Positions 34,730-44,092 of a stretch of DNA of 64,000 bases are shown piece after piece. The first letter of the stretch is position 1, and every line of letters starts with the position of its first letter. Below the pieces are notes generated by a model that was not told the DNA's origin, ran no database searches, and was given only the letters and a program-made list of their open reading frames with translations. Source of the DNA: Hyphomicrobiales bacterium (GTDB lineage: Bacteria > Pseudomonadota > Alphaproteobacteria > Rhizobiales > Rhizobiaceae); assembly GCA_900472785.1 (NCBI GenBank), contig UCJH01000025.1:17170-81169 (forward strand). Direction: 5' to 3'. The position numbers were made by a program, and so were the translations under genes.

Positions 34730-36094
34730 ATGCGCAAAGTTCTGACGTGGCTGCTGGGTCTGGTGACTGTCGGCATGGCCGCGATCATCGCCTGGCTGGT
34801 TGTCGCGCCGCCGGAGCTTCTGCGCGTCGGAGACGGCTATGCCGCGAAAATCGTCTGTTCCAACGTTTTCATCGCCGGACGCGATGGCAATACGGTTCTG
34901 GCCGAAGATGTGCAGGCGCCGGGACATCCGCTGCTGCGGTTCGTTCGCATCAGCGTCGATAACGCCCGCAAGACAGTCACTGCCCGGATGTTCGGGTTTG
35001 CCGCACCCGGCCACGCCGTCTATCGCGAAGGCCTGGGTTGCACGACGCTCAGCGATGACAGGTTTGCGGCCTTTCCGGGAATCCAGCGCGAGCGGCGCTG
35101 GGCGGCTCAAGCGGATGGTGCCGTCTTCTGGCCTGAGGGCGGCGGCATCGTCAAGAATGCCGCGGTTCAGGCCCTGATCGATGATCCAACGCTCACCGGC
35201 CCCGGCATGCGTGCAGCCGTGGTTGTCAGGGGCGGCCGCATTATTGCGGAAGCCTATGGCAAGGGTTTTTCCCAATGGACGCCGCTGCTGGGCTGGTCGA
35301 TGACCAAATCCGTCACCGCGGCGCTCGTCGGCTTGCGCATCAAGGATGGCCGGATGGCGCTCGATGCCTCCGACCTCGTTCCGGAATGGCGCGACGATCC
35401 GCGCAGCAAGATCAGGCTGTCCGACCTGCTCGGCATGCAAAGCGGCCTTGAGTTCAACGAGGATTATGGCGCGGTCGCCGACGTCACCCGGATGCTGTAT
35501 CTGGAAAGCGATATGGCGGGCTTCGTCGCGGCCAAGCCGCTGGCTGCAAAGCCCGGCGAGAGTTTCAGCTACTCCAGCGGAACCACGACGCTTCTGTCGC
35601 GCCTGTGGATGGACACCTTTGCCAGCCAGCGCAACGCGCTGACCTTCCCGCGCGCCGCACTCTTCCGGCCGCTCGGCATGACGAGTGCGGTTCTGGAGAC
35701 GGATGCCCACGGGACTTTCGTCGGCTCTTCCTACATGTATGCGACGGCGCGCGACTGGGCGCGATTCGGCCTGTTTCTCCTGCAAGGCGGACGCTGGAAG
35801 GACAGACAGTTGCTTCCGGATGGTTTCGTGTCCTTCATGGCCAAGCCGACCGCGGCGTCCGGCGGGCGTTACGGCTCGGGCCAGGTCTGGACGGAGGCGG
35901 GCAGGGCGGCTACGGCGAAGGCCGGAGAAATCTCGCTGCCGAACGATGCATTCTGGATGCAGGGGCATGACGGCCAGACGGCATTGATGGTTCCGTCGCT
36001 CGATCTGGTCGTGCTGCGCATGGGGTTGACGCCGTCGCGCGACGGCTACAACGTCCGCATGCTCTACGCTAAAATAATCGAGGCGATCAAATGA
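34730..36094 (+). CDS. Membrane-anchored class C beta-lactamase-like serine hydrolase
   Basis: 454 residues. An N-terminal helix (4-27) anchors it with the enzyme domain outside. Catalytic motif 'GWSMTKS' (Ser190, Lys193), 'FSYSSGT' (Tyr281 of the YxN-like motif) and 'QGHDGQTA' (412-416, in place of KTG). This places it with the EstB/AmpC-like serine hydrolases rather than true beta-lactamases. ATG 34730 is eight bases after GGGAG; GTG 34721 overlaps that site and is rejected. Likely substrates are D-amino-acid peptides or esters. Confidence 0.88.
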   Translation: MRKVLTWLLGLVTVGMAAIIAWLVVAPPELLRVGDGYAAKIVCSNVFIAGRDGNTVLAEDVQAPGHPLLRFVRISVDNARKTVTARMFGFAAPGHAVYREGLGCTTLSDDRFAAFPGIQRERRWAAQADGAVFWPEGGGIVKNAAVQALIDDPTLTGPGMRAAVVVRGGRIIAEAYGKGFSQWTPLLGWSMTKSVTAALVGLRIKDGRMALDASDLVPEWRDDPRSKIRLSDLLGMQSGLEFNEDYGAVADVTRMLYLESDMAGFVAAKPLAAKPGESFSYSSGTTTLLSRLWMDTFASQRNALTFPRAALFRPLGMTSAVLETDAHGTFVGSSYMYATARDWARFGLFLLQGGRWKDRQLLPDGFVSFMAKPTAASGGRYGSGQVWTEAGRAATAKAGEISLPNDAFWMQGHDGQTALMVPSLDLVVLRMGLTPSRDGYNVRMLYAKIIEAIK

Positions 36095-36132
36095 CCGCCT
36101 GCGACGAAACCTGATGACGGGATTTGAAGAGC

Positions 36133-37035
36133 TTACTTCATGCCAAGTTCTTCAAGCAGACCTTTTTTCTTGGCGTGATAGTAGTAGCCGCTGGCATAAA
36201 GCCTGACGGCATTGTCGTTCTGGTTGTCAGCCACCATCCAGGCGCCGCGCAGATACTTCGTCGCATATTTCAGATTGGTTTCCGCGTCGAACAGGCCTTC
36301 CGCCGGACCTTCGTAGCCAAGCCCCTTGGCAGTGTTGTAGCGGATTTGCATCAAGCCGTAATTGCCCTTGCTATAGGCACGCGGATTGTAGGTGCTCTCG
36401 CGCTTTACGACGCGGTGAACCAGTGCTTCGGGAATGCCGTTGAGCTTGGCGTAGAAGCTGATGAGACGATCGAGTTCCGGACGCGAGCTTGTCAGTTTTT
36501 CAGTGCCGCCGAAGGCTGCGGGCGTTGCCACGGCACTGGCATAGGCGACTGCACCACTCTCGGGCTTTGGCAGCGGCACGATCATGCGTGTGGCGACGAG
36601 CGTCTCCAGACCCACCGGTTCGCCCGTGTCGAAATCCGAATCCATCGCGGCCATGGTTACCATGGTGGTCGGCATCTGTGGCACGCGCGCGGTTTTGGCA
36701 GTCACCATCGCATTTGCGGTTTCCGGCAGGGCTGCGGCCTCTCCGGCCCGCAACTGCACAGTTGCAACACCGTTTGCCGCATTTTCAGCAGGCTGCATCA
36801 TTGCCGTTTCGGCGGCGAGCGCCGCCACGGTCGCCGTCGGCATGCCATCCGGCGTCGGCAGGGCATAGGCTGTAAGCTCGGTGCCGGGCTTTGGAAGCGG
36901 GGTGACGGTCTGTGCGGCCATCAGTTGTTCCATCGGCGTGCGCTCGACGCTCGAGCAACCCGTGCCGAGCGCGGCGGCTACCAAAGCACACGCGGTAAGC
37001 GCATGTTTCGAATTGGAAAAACCGATTTTAGCCAT
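36133..37035 (-). CDS. Lipoprotein lytic transglycosylase (SLT) with long linker
   Basis: 300 residues. Lipobox 'ALGTGC' (Cys27). A low-complexity Ala/Thr/Pro-rich linker of about 150 residues contains two similar 'PLPKP' segments (46-50 and 154-158, each followed by a tyrosine-containing stretch). The SLT catalytic Glu213 is in 'VVKRESTYNPRAYSKGNYGLMQI', with 'NLKYATKYLRGAW' and 'YASGYYYHAKKKG' following. It should cut glycan strands from the membrane. Sits just after the serine hydrolase on the opposite strand. Confidence 0.92.
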   Translation of the reverse strand: MAKIGFSNSKHALTACALVAAALGTGCSSVERTPMEQLMAAQTVTPLPKPGTELTAYALPTPDGMPTATVAALAAETAMMQPAENAANGVATVQLRAGEAAALPETANAMVTAKTARVPQMPTTMVTMAAMDSDFDTGEPVGLETLVATRMIVPLPKPESGAVAYASAVATPAAFGGTEKLTSSRPELDRLISFYAKLNGIPEALVHRVVKRESTYNPRAYSKGNYGLMQIRYNTAKGLGYEGPAEGLFDAETNLKYATKYLRGAWMVADNQNDNAVRLYASGYYYHAKKKGLLEELGMK

Positions 37036-37151
37036 GCTGTCGCTTTCGTGATTTCAGGCCCCGCAGCCCTCGCAAATCAGCAGCGCGAAGCCGCCGAACG
37101 TGAAACTCCATTAACCTATTGCCCACCCAATCGCAAGCACGCACCGCATTT

Positions 37152-37787
37152 TCAGGCTCCGGCCCGCTTCAACCCTGCGGTCACGAACCCCGCACCGATC
37201 AGCAAGGAGCCGCCGGTACGGTTGACGATCGTCTGGATTTTCGGTTTCCTGATGGTCGTCCGGGCTGCTGAAGCGAGGAGCGCATAGGTGGACGCGTTCA
37301 GGATCGCAAGCACCAGAAACGTGGTTTCGAAGATCAGCATCTGCGTGAACAACGGGCGTGTCATGTCGAGAAATTGCGGCAGGAAAGCCACGAAAAAAAC
37401 GATGCTCTTCGGGTTGAGCGCGGTGACCACATAGGTGTGCAGGAAGATTCGCAGGGGACGTTCCACCACGACCCCCGCCGCATTCTGCGAACTGCCGTCG
37501 GAGACCGGCGCCCGCCATAGCTTGATCCCGAGCCATACGAGATAGGCAGCGCCCGCCCATTTGAGAACAATGAAGATCGTCGCCGATGTCGCAAGCAGGG
37601 CGCCAAGGCCGAGCATGGAAGCGGTCATCGCGGTGAAGTCACCGAGGGCAACGCCGGCAACGGTTGCGGTGGTCGTGCGGCGGCCATGACCAAGGGCGTA
37701 GGAAATCACCAGAAGGATGGTCGGGCCGGGAATGGCGAGCATGACCGCCGATGCGGCCACGAAGGCCAGCCAGTGTTCTATAGACAT
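37152..37787 (-). CDS. LysE/RhtB-family amino-acid exporter
   Basis: 211 residues from ATG 37787 (GGAG upstream) with six hydrophobic segments. 'PGPTILLVISYALGHGRRTTTATVAGVALGD' is the LysE/RhtB signature, and 'TALNPKSIVFFVAFLPQFLD' the second conserved loop. Inner-membrane efflux of an amino acid or derivative. The frame extends 20 codons upstream but lacks a ribosome site there. Confidence 0.9.
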   Translation of the reverse strand: MSIEHWLAFVAASAVMLAIPGPTILLVISYALGHGRRTTTATVAGVALGDFTAMTASMLGLGALLATSATIFIVLKWAGAAYLVWLGIKLWRAPVSDGSSQNAAGVVVERPLRIFLHTYVVTALNPKSIVFFVAFLPQFLDMTRPLFTQMLIFETTFLVLAILNASTYALLASAARTTIRKPKIQTIVNRTGGSLLIGAGFVTAGLKRAGA

Positions 37788-37879
37788 AAAAAGGCTCCGC
37801 GTGCTTGAGTTCCGATCGAGGAAGCCATGGGCACGCGGAGCCGTCAAGGGCCGTTTTGTGTGTTGAACGGTTCAGCCGG

Positions 37880-39094
37880 TTAGTCGGCGGCGGACCATTT
37901 CTGGCCGATGACGTCCATCATTTCTCCGAACCATTTGACGGAGGTGTCGAAGTGCTTGCCGCCGGCAATGCGCGGGAACTCGATCGTGCGTAGCCGCCCC
38001 CCCTTGTCCTCGTCGTGACCGGTGACGCCGGACACCTTGTTCAAGGCGCTTTCGACCGCGAGATCCACCATGCCCTGAATGAGGCGCAGGTCGTCGATGT
38101 TGGCCGGTGCGGAGCGCGCATAATAGCCCGACTTCTGCACCATCGAGCGCTCGGCGCCGAGCAGGGCGGCGAACTGCTTGGTAAACCAGTTGCCGACGTT
38201 GATCGTGTCGATCTTGACATGGCCGAAGGCGTCGCGCTTGACGTATTCGCCGGCCGCTTCGCGCTCCGCGACGATGGCGTCGAGGCAGGCGCCTTCGCTA
38301 ACGAACAGGGTGACGAAGCCGCTCTTGTCCATGACGCTGCGCAGGCGTTCGGCTTCCTTTTGCAGGTCGAAGGTCGTCTCCGGCAGGTAGAGCCCATCGA
38401 TGCTCTTCAGCCGCTGATTCATCATGAAGCCGTCAACGAATTCCTTGTCTTCGGTCATCTGGATATAGGAGCGGGCGGTCGCGGCGGTGAGCCAGCCGCA
38501 ATGGCGGCCCATCACTTCGTGGACCACAAGCGTCCGGGGGGCCGCACTCTGCTCGTTGCTGACATGGTCGAAGAATTTTGCGCCATATTCGGCGGCCGTC
38601 CACGCGCCGAGAGACTGGCGGATCGGAACAACATCGTTGTCGACGGTCTTTGGCAATCCGACGACGGTCAGATCGTAGCCGTTGGCGCCGAGATAGGCGG
38701 CCAAGTCCGCAGCGGTCGTGTTGGTATCGTCGCCGCCGATCGTATGCAGGATGGTGATGCCGTCGGACGCAAGCCGCTCGGCCGCGACCCGCAACGGGTT
38801 TTCCCCTTCCTTGACCAGGCCGCGCTTGATGCAGTCGGCTGCATTGGTGAGCTTGACGCGGCTGTTGCCGATGGGCGATCCGCCATGGCGGTGCAGGAGA
38901 TAGGCCTTCTCGCGCATCGCCTGCGTAATCGGGATCCGGTCGGCCAAAAGCAGGCCCTGATAGCCGGAGCGATAGGCGACCAGTTCGATTTCCGGCGCGA
39001 CGTCCGTATAGCGTTCGATCAGCCCGCCAACCGCGGAAGACAGGCAGGGTGCGAGCCCGCCAGCGGTCAGCATTGCGACTTTCTGTTTGGCCAT
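37880..39094 (-). CDS. pfp: Pyrophosphate-fructose-6-phosphate 1-phosphotransferase
   Basis: 404 residues. 'GGDDTN' (120-125) has Asp where ATP-dependent PFK has Gly, and 'GLPKTVDND' (146-154) has the Lys found in PPi-dependent enzymes, so pyrophosphate rather than ATP is the likely phosphoryl donor. 'VHEVMGRHCGWLTAATA' and 'GYYARSAPANIDD' supply further active-site residues. Rhizobia generally lack ATP-PFK and use this reversible step. A strong GGAGGAA site precedes the ATG. Monocistronic. Confidence 0.93.
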   Translation of the reverse strand: MAKQKVAMLTAGGLAPCLSSAVGGLIERYTDVAPEIELVAYRSGYQGLLLADRIPITQAMREKAYLLHRHGGSPIGNSRVKLTNAADCIKRGLVKEGENPLRVAAERLASDGITILHTIGGDDTNTTAADLAAYLGANGYDLTVVGLPKTVDNDVVPIRQSLGAWTAAEYGAKFFDHVSNEQSAAPRTLVVHEVMGRHCGWLTAATARSYIQMTEDKEFVDGFMMNQRLKSIDGLYLPETTFDLQKEAERLRSVMDKSGFVTLFVSEGACLDAIVAEREAAGEYVKRDAFGHVKIDTINVGNWFTKQFAALLGAERSMVQKSGYYARSAPANIDDLRLIQGMVDLAVESALNKVSGVTGHDEDKGGRLRTIEFPRIAGGKHFDTSVKWFGEMMDVIGQKWSAAD

Positions 39095-39443
39095 GGTTCC
39101 TCCTCAGGTGTTGTCGCCAGAATAGAGCGAGGCCTCTCTAGCGCAAGTCCCATGGAAGTTAAATGACAGAGCGCAGGGGATCGCAAAGAACCTTGCCGCA
39201 CGGTCCCGCGCGCGTCGCGCCGCGGCCGGCTGCTCTTACAAAAGGGGAATATGCACGAACAATCCAGTTGGGGGCAAGGTTTTTGGAGGCGGCCGGATTT
39301 GCGGTTTATACTGCAGTTGCGAACGAAATTTGGCTCTTTACGGAAAAAATCGAATGTGCTTAAAAGATAGTCTAATAAAAACACATCATTTTTGATCTGG
39401 GGACGTTGTTTTTTACTTATAAATAAATCTGGGGGGAGTTAAA
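39095..39443. other. Gene-poor gap between pfp and the exported protein
   Basis: About 350 bases, AT-rich toward the right end. A 66-codon frame (39163-39363, plus) has a mediocre ribosome site but no recognisable composition or domain, so I do not call it. No RNA gene or clear operator seen. Confidence 0.4.
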
Positions 39444-40067
39444 ATGATTATTGAAGCTTTGGCCGGCCGTTGCCGGATTGCTACGTTGCGTCTTATGTTG
39501 TCGATCTCTGTTGCAGCAGGCGCGGTTGCCACGCCAGCGGCCGCGATACCGGTTGCGCCGGCGACCGGTCTTTCGGACATCGATACTCTGCTCCAACGCG
39601 TCAACGAGGAGACGGGCGTTTCGAAGCAGGCGACCGATGCGATCGTCAAGGATATCCGCAGCGTTGTCGCAGACTGCAAGCGCTATGACGTCGCCTATCG
39701 GGTGGATTGTCTTGCGCAAGGCCTCAAGGAGGTCTCCCGCCGCATGCCGGGCGGTGACTACCAGCAGGCACGCTCGATCATCTCCAAGGCCGCGGGAAAA
39801 CTTTCGTCGCTGGTGCGCGCCAATGCCGATTCCGATCAGCCGAAGCTGGATGCGCCAAGCGGCGCCAATCCGAGGCTGAAGAGCAAGCGGCGCTATACCG
39901 CGATCAAGAAGGAAGCCCTGGCGACGGTCATGAAGGAAGCGCAGGCCATTATCCAGGAAGCGGAAACGCAACTGCTGCGCTCGGCGGAAAATTCGGCAAA
40001 GCGGCAGGCGCATTATCAGCAGATTGCCACCGCGATCAGTTCGACCAAGGTCTTGCTGCGGTCCTGA
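39444..40067 (+). CDS. Exported helical protein of unknown function
   Basis: 207 residues, starting at ATG 39444 after GGGGGGAG. A signal peptide ends near 'ATPAAA' (about 34). The mature part is almost all charged helix: 'DIDTLLQRVNEETGVSKQATDAIVKDI', a region with two cysteines (about 77 and 89), a Ser/Lys/Arg-rich middle and a final helix rich in Lys, Ala, Glu and Gln. I recognise no domain. It is monocistronic, preceded by an AT-rich leader and followed by two strong hairpins. A periplasmic binding or stress role would be guesswork. Confidence 0.75.
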   Translation: MIIEALAGRCRIATLRLMLSISVAAGAVATPAAAIPVAPATGLSDIDTLLQRVNEETGVSKQATDAIVKDIRSVVADCKRYDVAYRVDCLAQGLKEVSRRMPGGDYQQARSIISKAAGKLSSLVRANADSDQPKLDAPSGANPRLKSKRRYTAIKKEALATVMKEAQAIIQEAETQLLRSAENSAKRQAHYQQIATAISSTKVLLRS

Positions 40068-40126
40068 TCGTTCCGGTCAGGGCGCCGGCCGACCATGCCG
40101 CTGCCTGTTGCCATGTCTCTTTACAG

Positions 40127-40183
40127 CCGGGTTTACCCGGTTGTCGTGCCCGAAGGCAGCCGCGGTCACCGCGGCTGCCTTCG
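40127..40183 (+). terminator. Tandem hairpins after the exported protein
   Basis: A short stem CCGGG/CCCGG (40127-40140) is followed by a long perfect 15-bp stem with a TCA loop (40151-40165 with 40169-40183). No T-run follows, so termination would need Rho or act as an RNA-stabilising end. The rest of 40068-40478 holds no supportable gene. Confidence 0.5.
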
Positions 40184-40478
40184 CCGTGTCCATACATGTC
40201 GTGGTGCTCGCCTGGCGATACTATTGCGGAACCTTTGCCGTCCTTCAGACTTTCTGTTGATGAGCCATCTCTGGCAGACTGGTGGCCGCTGTCGCATCGG
40301 CCGCATTTCCGCACCGCTGCTTGACCGTCATCCAATTATTGTGCCATCAGTATAGTGAGGGCCATCACAATTTCGTTATGCGAGGTCTCGATGGCCTTGA
40401 ATGTCCCATGCGCGGCTTGCAATACGCGGCCGCATCTGGTCATGCTGCACTGTAGCAAAAACGGGAAAGAACGTGCCT

Positions 40479-41186
40479 ATGTCTTTCTGGGAAAGCATTC
40501 TCGGGATCATTACTGCGACCGGCAACGCCCTTGCCGGCGTGGTCGAAGCCGTGCGCACCCTGTTCGAGGGCGACCCGGAAACGCGCCGCAAGGTGGCGTT
40601 TTCCGTGGCGATGATCGCGCTGTCGGCCAAGATGGCCAAGGCGGACGGGATCGTGACCGAGGCGGAGGTTTCGGCATTCCGCGATATCTTCGAGTTCCCT
40701 GAAGATCAGGCCCACAATGTCGCGCGTCTCTATAATCTTGCCCGCCAGGATGTTGCCGGTTACGAAGCCTATGCCGAAAAAATGGCATCGCTCTGCGTTT
40801 CCTGCGAACAGGATTGCCCGATCCTCGAAGATATCATCGACGGCCTGTTCCACATCGCCAAGGCCGATGGCGCGGTCCATGAAAAAGAACTGGCCTATCT
40901 GATGCGCGTCGCCGAGATTTTCCGCATGGATGACCTCCATTTCCAGCTGATCATGGCCCGCCACGTTCACGTCGCCGGTGCGGACCCCTACAAGATTCTT
41001 GGCGTATCGCCGAAAGACGATTTCTCGACGATCCGCAAGCAGTACCGGGTTCTGGTTTCCGAACATCATCCCGACCGTCTGGTGGCCCGCGGCGTGCCGG
41101 AAGAGTTCCATGCCATTGCCAATGACCGCATGGCCGCGCTGAACGCCGCCTACGAGGCCATCGAGAAAGAACGCCGCGCGGCATGA
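40479..41186 (+). CDS. DjlA-like J-domain protein with TerB domain
   Basis: 235 residues from ATG 40479 (GGGAAAG upstream). A TerB-like helical domain covers about 30-160 ('FSVAMIALSAKMAKADGIVTEAEV', 'LFHIAKADGAVHEKELAYLMRVAEIF'), and the C-terminal J-domain has the essential 'HHPDRL' (HPD 197-199). It would stimulate DnaK. The N-terminus has one moderately hydrophobic stretch, as in DjlA. Overlaps the amidase gene by ATGA, a coupling often seen in Rhizobiales. Confidence 0.92.
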   Translation: MSFWESILGIITATGNALAGVVEAVRTLFEGDPETRRKVAFSVAMIALSAKMAKADGIVTEAEVSAFRDIFEFPEDQAHNVARLYNLARQDVAGYEAYAEKMASLCVSCEQDCPILEDIIDGLFHIAKADGAVHEKELAYLMRVAEIFRMDDLHFQLIMARHVHVAGADPYKILGVSPKDDFSTIRKQYRVLVSEHHPDRLVARGVPEEFHAIANDRMAALNAAYEAIEKERRAA

Positions 41187-41947
41187 CGCTGTTTGACTGC
41201 GACTATGCGGCTGCACGATCTGTCCCGTCGCCCAATCACGGCGAGCGGGCAGGCGGGCGAAGCCCGGACATGATCATCCTGCACTATACCGGCATGGAAA
41301 CGGCTGCGTCTGCGCTCAACTGGCTGTGCCGCGAGGAAAGCCAGGTGTCCTGCCATTACTTCGTTCACGAGGACGGGCGCATCGACCAGCTGGTCTCCGA
41401 AAACCGCCGCGCTTGGCATGCCGGACGCAGCAGTTGGAAGGGGGAGACGGATATCAATTCCGCTTCCATCGGCGTCGAGATCGCCAACCCCGGTCACCCC
41501 GGCGGGCTTCCGGATTTCCCTGTTGCACAGATTGAAGCGGTCGCTGAACTGTGTCGAAATTGCGGCGATCGCTGGTCTATAGCTCCTGAAAGAGTGCTTG
41601 CCCATAGCGATGTTGCGCCTATTCGCAAGGTCGATCCGGGTGAAAAATTCCCGTGGAAATGGCTGCACCAGCAGGGTGTCGGCCACTGGGTCGAGCCTAC
41701 GGAAATCCGCGGCGGCCGTTTCTTTCAGCGCGGCGATGAGGGGCAGCCGGTGGAGGCGCTTCAGTCGATGCTGTCGCTTTATGGTTATGCTACTGAAATT
41801 ACCGGTATTTTCAACGATAAGACGGAGGGGGACGTGGCGGCTTTCCAGCGGCATTTCCGGCAGGCCCAAGTCGATGGAATCGCCGATATGTCGACCATCG
41901 ACACGCTCCACCGTCTGCTGTCGGCACTGCCCTCTTTCAGCGTCTGA
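41183..41947 (+). CDS. N-acetylmuramoyl-L-alanine amidase (AmpD/AmiD type)
   Basis: 254 residues. Zinc ligands readable as His34 ('IILHYTGM'), His141 and Asp151 ('LAHSDVAPIRKVDPG'). 'ASIGVEIANPGH' is the AmpD core. The C-terminal about 70 residues are a PG-binding repeat ('ALQSMLSLYGYATEITGIFNDKT'). There is no signal peptide, so it more likely recycles anhydro-muropeptides in the cytoplasm (AmpD-like). Translationally coupled to the J-domain gene. Confidence 0.92.
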   Translation: MTLFDCDYAAARSVPSPNHGERAGGRSPDMIILHYTGMETAASALNWLCREESQVSCHYFVHEDGRIDQLVSENRRAWHAGRSSWKGETDINSASIGVEIANPGHPGGLPDFPVAQIEAVAELCRNCGDRWSIAPERVLAHSDVAPIRKVDPGEKFPWKWLHQQGVGHWVEPTEIRGGRFFQRGDEGQPVEALQSMLSLYGYATEITGIFNDKTEGDVAAFQRHFRQAQVDGIADMSTIDTLHRLLSALPSFSV

Positions 41948-42174
41948 GGCGGTTCGAAACGGGGCGCCGAAAACGCGTTCCATTGCTCCCGAAATCAAAA
42001 AAATGCTGCGTTGCCACATGATGACCATGTTGCGCGGGTCTTTTGCCGCTGTATCGAACCGCAGGAGAAACGACGCCCAAGGGCCTCCCTTCTGCCAGTG
42101 AAAGATCGGGATGCGGACGGAACAGGGCGGGGTGCGCCCGGCCGGCATGCCTGAAAGCGGAGACTTCAAACTAC

Positions 42175-42702
42175 ATGAGAATATCGTCAGTTGCTGCGGC
42201 GGCGGCATGCTTCTGCATGTTTTTCGCCGGGGTTGAAACGTCGTATGCCGGGGGCGTCGACAAGACCATCAAGACTTCATCCATTCCTCAAGTGACGCGA
42301 ACCACGGGTTATGCCAAGCCGGAGCCGGTCGCCACGTCCCCCTATTCTCCGTTCATCGTGGCCTATGCCAAGGAATACGGCGTGCCTATCAATCTCGCCC
42401 ATGCCGTCATCAGGGTCGAAAGCAATTTCAATCCGCGGGCACGCGGCAGCGCCGGCGAAGTCGGCCTCATGCAGATCAAGCCGGCAACCGCGCGCATGAT
42501 GGGTTATTCCGGTTCAAAGAAGGAGCTTTTCGACCCCGAAACCAACATCAAATTCGGTATGAAATACCTCGCGGTCGCCCACCAGCTTTCGGGCGGTGCG
42601 ACGTGCGGAACCATCCTGCGCTACAATGCCGGCCACGGAGCGAAACGCATGAATCCGGTTTCGCGTCGCTATTGCGGCAAGGTCCAGAGCATCCTCGACT
42701 GA
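42175..42702 (+). CDS. Small exported lytic transglycosylase (SLT)
   Basis: 175 residues from ATG 42175 (GGAG about 12 bases upstream). Signal peptide to about residue 25 ('AGVETSYA'). The compact SLT domain has Glu82 in 'IRVESNFNPRARGSAGEVGLMQI', 'TNIKFGMKYLA' and 'CGTILRYNAGHG'. A minimal periplasmic transglycosylase, resembling secretion-associated forms (VirB1-type) in size; no secretion genes are near. Confidence 0.9.
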   Translation: MRISSVAAAAACFCMFFAGVETSYAGGVDKTIKTSSIPQVTRTTGYAKPEPVATSPYSPFIVAYAKEYGVPINLAHAVIRVESNFNPRARGSAGEVGLMQIKPATARMMGYSGSKKELFDPETNIKFGMKYLAVAHQLSGGATCGTILRYNAGHGAKRMNPVSRRYCGKVQSILD

Positions 42703-42833
42703 CAGGTCATTCACGCGGACAGTCCCGGATGTATTTTGCGTTCCGGCAATCCGGACTGCCTTGTCGAGGTGCCTGCTGGCAAAGCCTCTTTCCCATGCTA
42801 TGCGTCGGACATCGAATCCGGTGAGTGGGCAGA

Positions 42834-44024
42834 ATGGCTGAAAGCTTTGATTTCATTGTCGTCGGCAAGGGTATGATGGGGGCTGCGGCAGCGCGGCACC
42901 TGGTTTTGGCCGGTGCGCGCGTCGCTATTGTCGGGCCGGATGAGCCGGCCGACCGCACACGCCATGACGGCGTTTTCGCAAGCCACTATGACAATGGCCG
43001 GATCACCCGGACGATCGACATGGATGCCGATTGGGCTTTGCTCGCCCGCCGCTCGATCGATCGTTATGCCGGAATAGAGGCAAGCAGCGGCATTTCCTTC
43101 TATACCGAGGCAGGCTGCCTGATCGCGGCACCTGCGCCGGGAGATCCCTATGATTATCTTGAGCAGGTCATGGGCGCGCGGGACCGTCTGGGCGTCGATG
43201 CCCCCTTCCTGTCCGATGCGGAGATGAAGGGGCGGTTTCCGTGGTTCAAATTCCCGCAGGGCTTCGGCGGCGTGTTCGAGGCTCGCGGTGCCGGCCATAT
43301 CAACCCGCGGGCGCTGGTGGCCGCGCAGACGCGGATTGTCGCGCAAAATGGCGGGACGGTTGTCTCCAAGGAGGTCTCCGGTGTCGCCGAATATCCTGGG
43401 CATGTCGAAGTCACCACGGTCGATGGGAAGCATTTACGGGCCGGTCGCGTGATTGTCGCAGCCGGCGGTTTTTCCATTGCGCGGTCTCTGCTGCCAAGGG
43501 CGCTGGATCTTGTGGTCAAGGCAAGAACGGTCGTGTTCGCAGAGGTTGGCGAGGCGCAGCGTGCTGAGTACGCGGCCATGCCGTCGCTGATCGGGTCGTC
43601 GTCCGCGCAGGAGGAGAGCTACTACCTTCTGCCGCCGATCCTCTATCCGGACGGCAAATTCTATCTCAAGATTGGCGGCGACCCGAGCGATATCGCGCTG
43701 GACACCGAGGCGGACATCCGCGCCTGGTTCCGGCGCGGTCAAAATTCCATGGCTGCCGATCATCTTCTTTCGGTGTTGCGGCGTGTCATCCCCGGTCTCG
43801 ATCCCGCTTCCATTCACGCCACGCCTTGCGTCACCACCTTCACCCGGCACGGCTATCCGTATATCGGGTTCGCCGGCAAGGGCCGTGTCGTGGCGCTGAC
43901 CGGCGGCAACGGCGCCGCTGCGAAAAGCTCCGATGAGATCGGCCGCCTCGGTGCGTCGCTGGCTCTCGACGGCGTGCTCGATGCGGCAGAATACGGAACG
44001 GATTTCGCCGTCTGCTATCGCTGA
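42834..44024 (+). CDS. FAD-dependent oxidoreductase (DAO/sarcosine oxidase type)
   Basis: 396 residues from ATG 42834. N-terminal FAD motif 'IVVGKGMMGAAAARHL' (8-23), 'GHINPRALVAAQ', 'VIVAAGGFS' and C-terminal 'VVALTGGNGAAAKSS'. It is monomeric sarcosine-oxidase-like in length. It should oxidise an N-methyl amino acid or similar amine. No substrate operon is nearby. It precedes rnpB by about 70 bases. Confidence 0.88.
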   Translation: MAESFDFIVVGKGMMGAAAARHLVLAGARVAIVGPDEPADRTRHDGVFASHYDNGRITRTIDMDADWALLARRSIDRYAGIEASSGISFYTEAGCLIAAPAPGDPYDYLEQVMGARDRLGVDAPFLSDAEMKGRFPWFKFPQGFGGVFEARGAGHINPRALVAAQTRIVAQNGGTVVSKEVSGVAEYPGHVEVTTVDGKHLRAGRVIVAAGGFSIARSLLPRALDLVVKARTVVFAEVGEAQRAEYAAMPSLIGSSSAQEESYYLLPPILYPDGKFYLKIGGDPSDIALDTEADIRAWFRRGQNSMAADHLLSVLRRVIPGLDPASIHATPCVTTFTRHGYPYIGFAGKGRVVALTGGNGAAAKSSDEIGRLGASLALDGVLDAAEYGTDFAVCYR

Positions 44025-44092
44025 AACCGGCCGTCGGCAGTTTTGAGCGCGATTGCCTCTGGCAATTGCGCCGACCCTCGTTTATGCACCCC

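Noticed and set aside
39163-39363. 66-codon frame in the pfp downstream gap
   Set aside because: Ribosome site is mediocre and the product has no hydrophobic or domain pattern; left uncalled.
40095-40355. 86-codon frame after the exported protein
   Set aside because: It is formed largely by the two hairpins and lacks a ribosome site.
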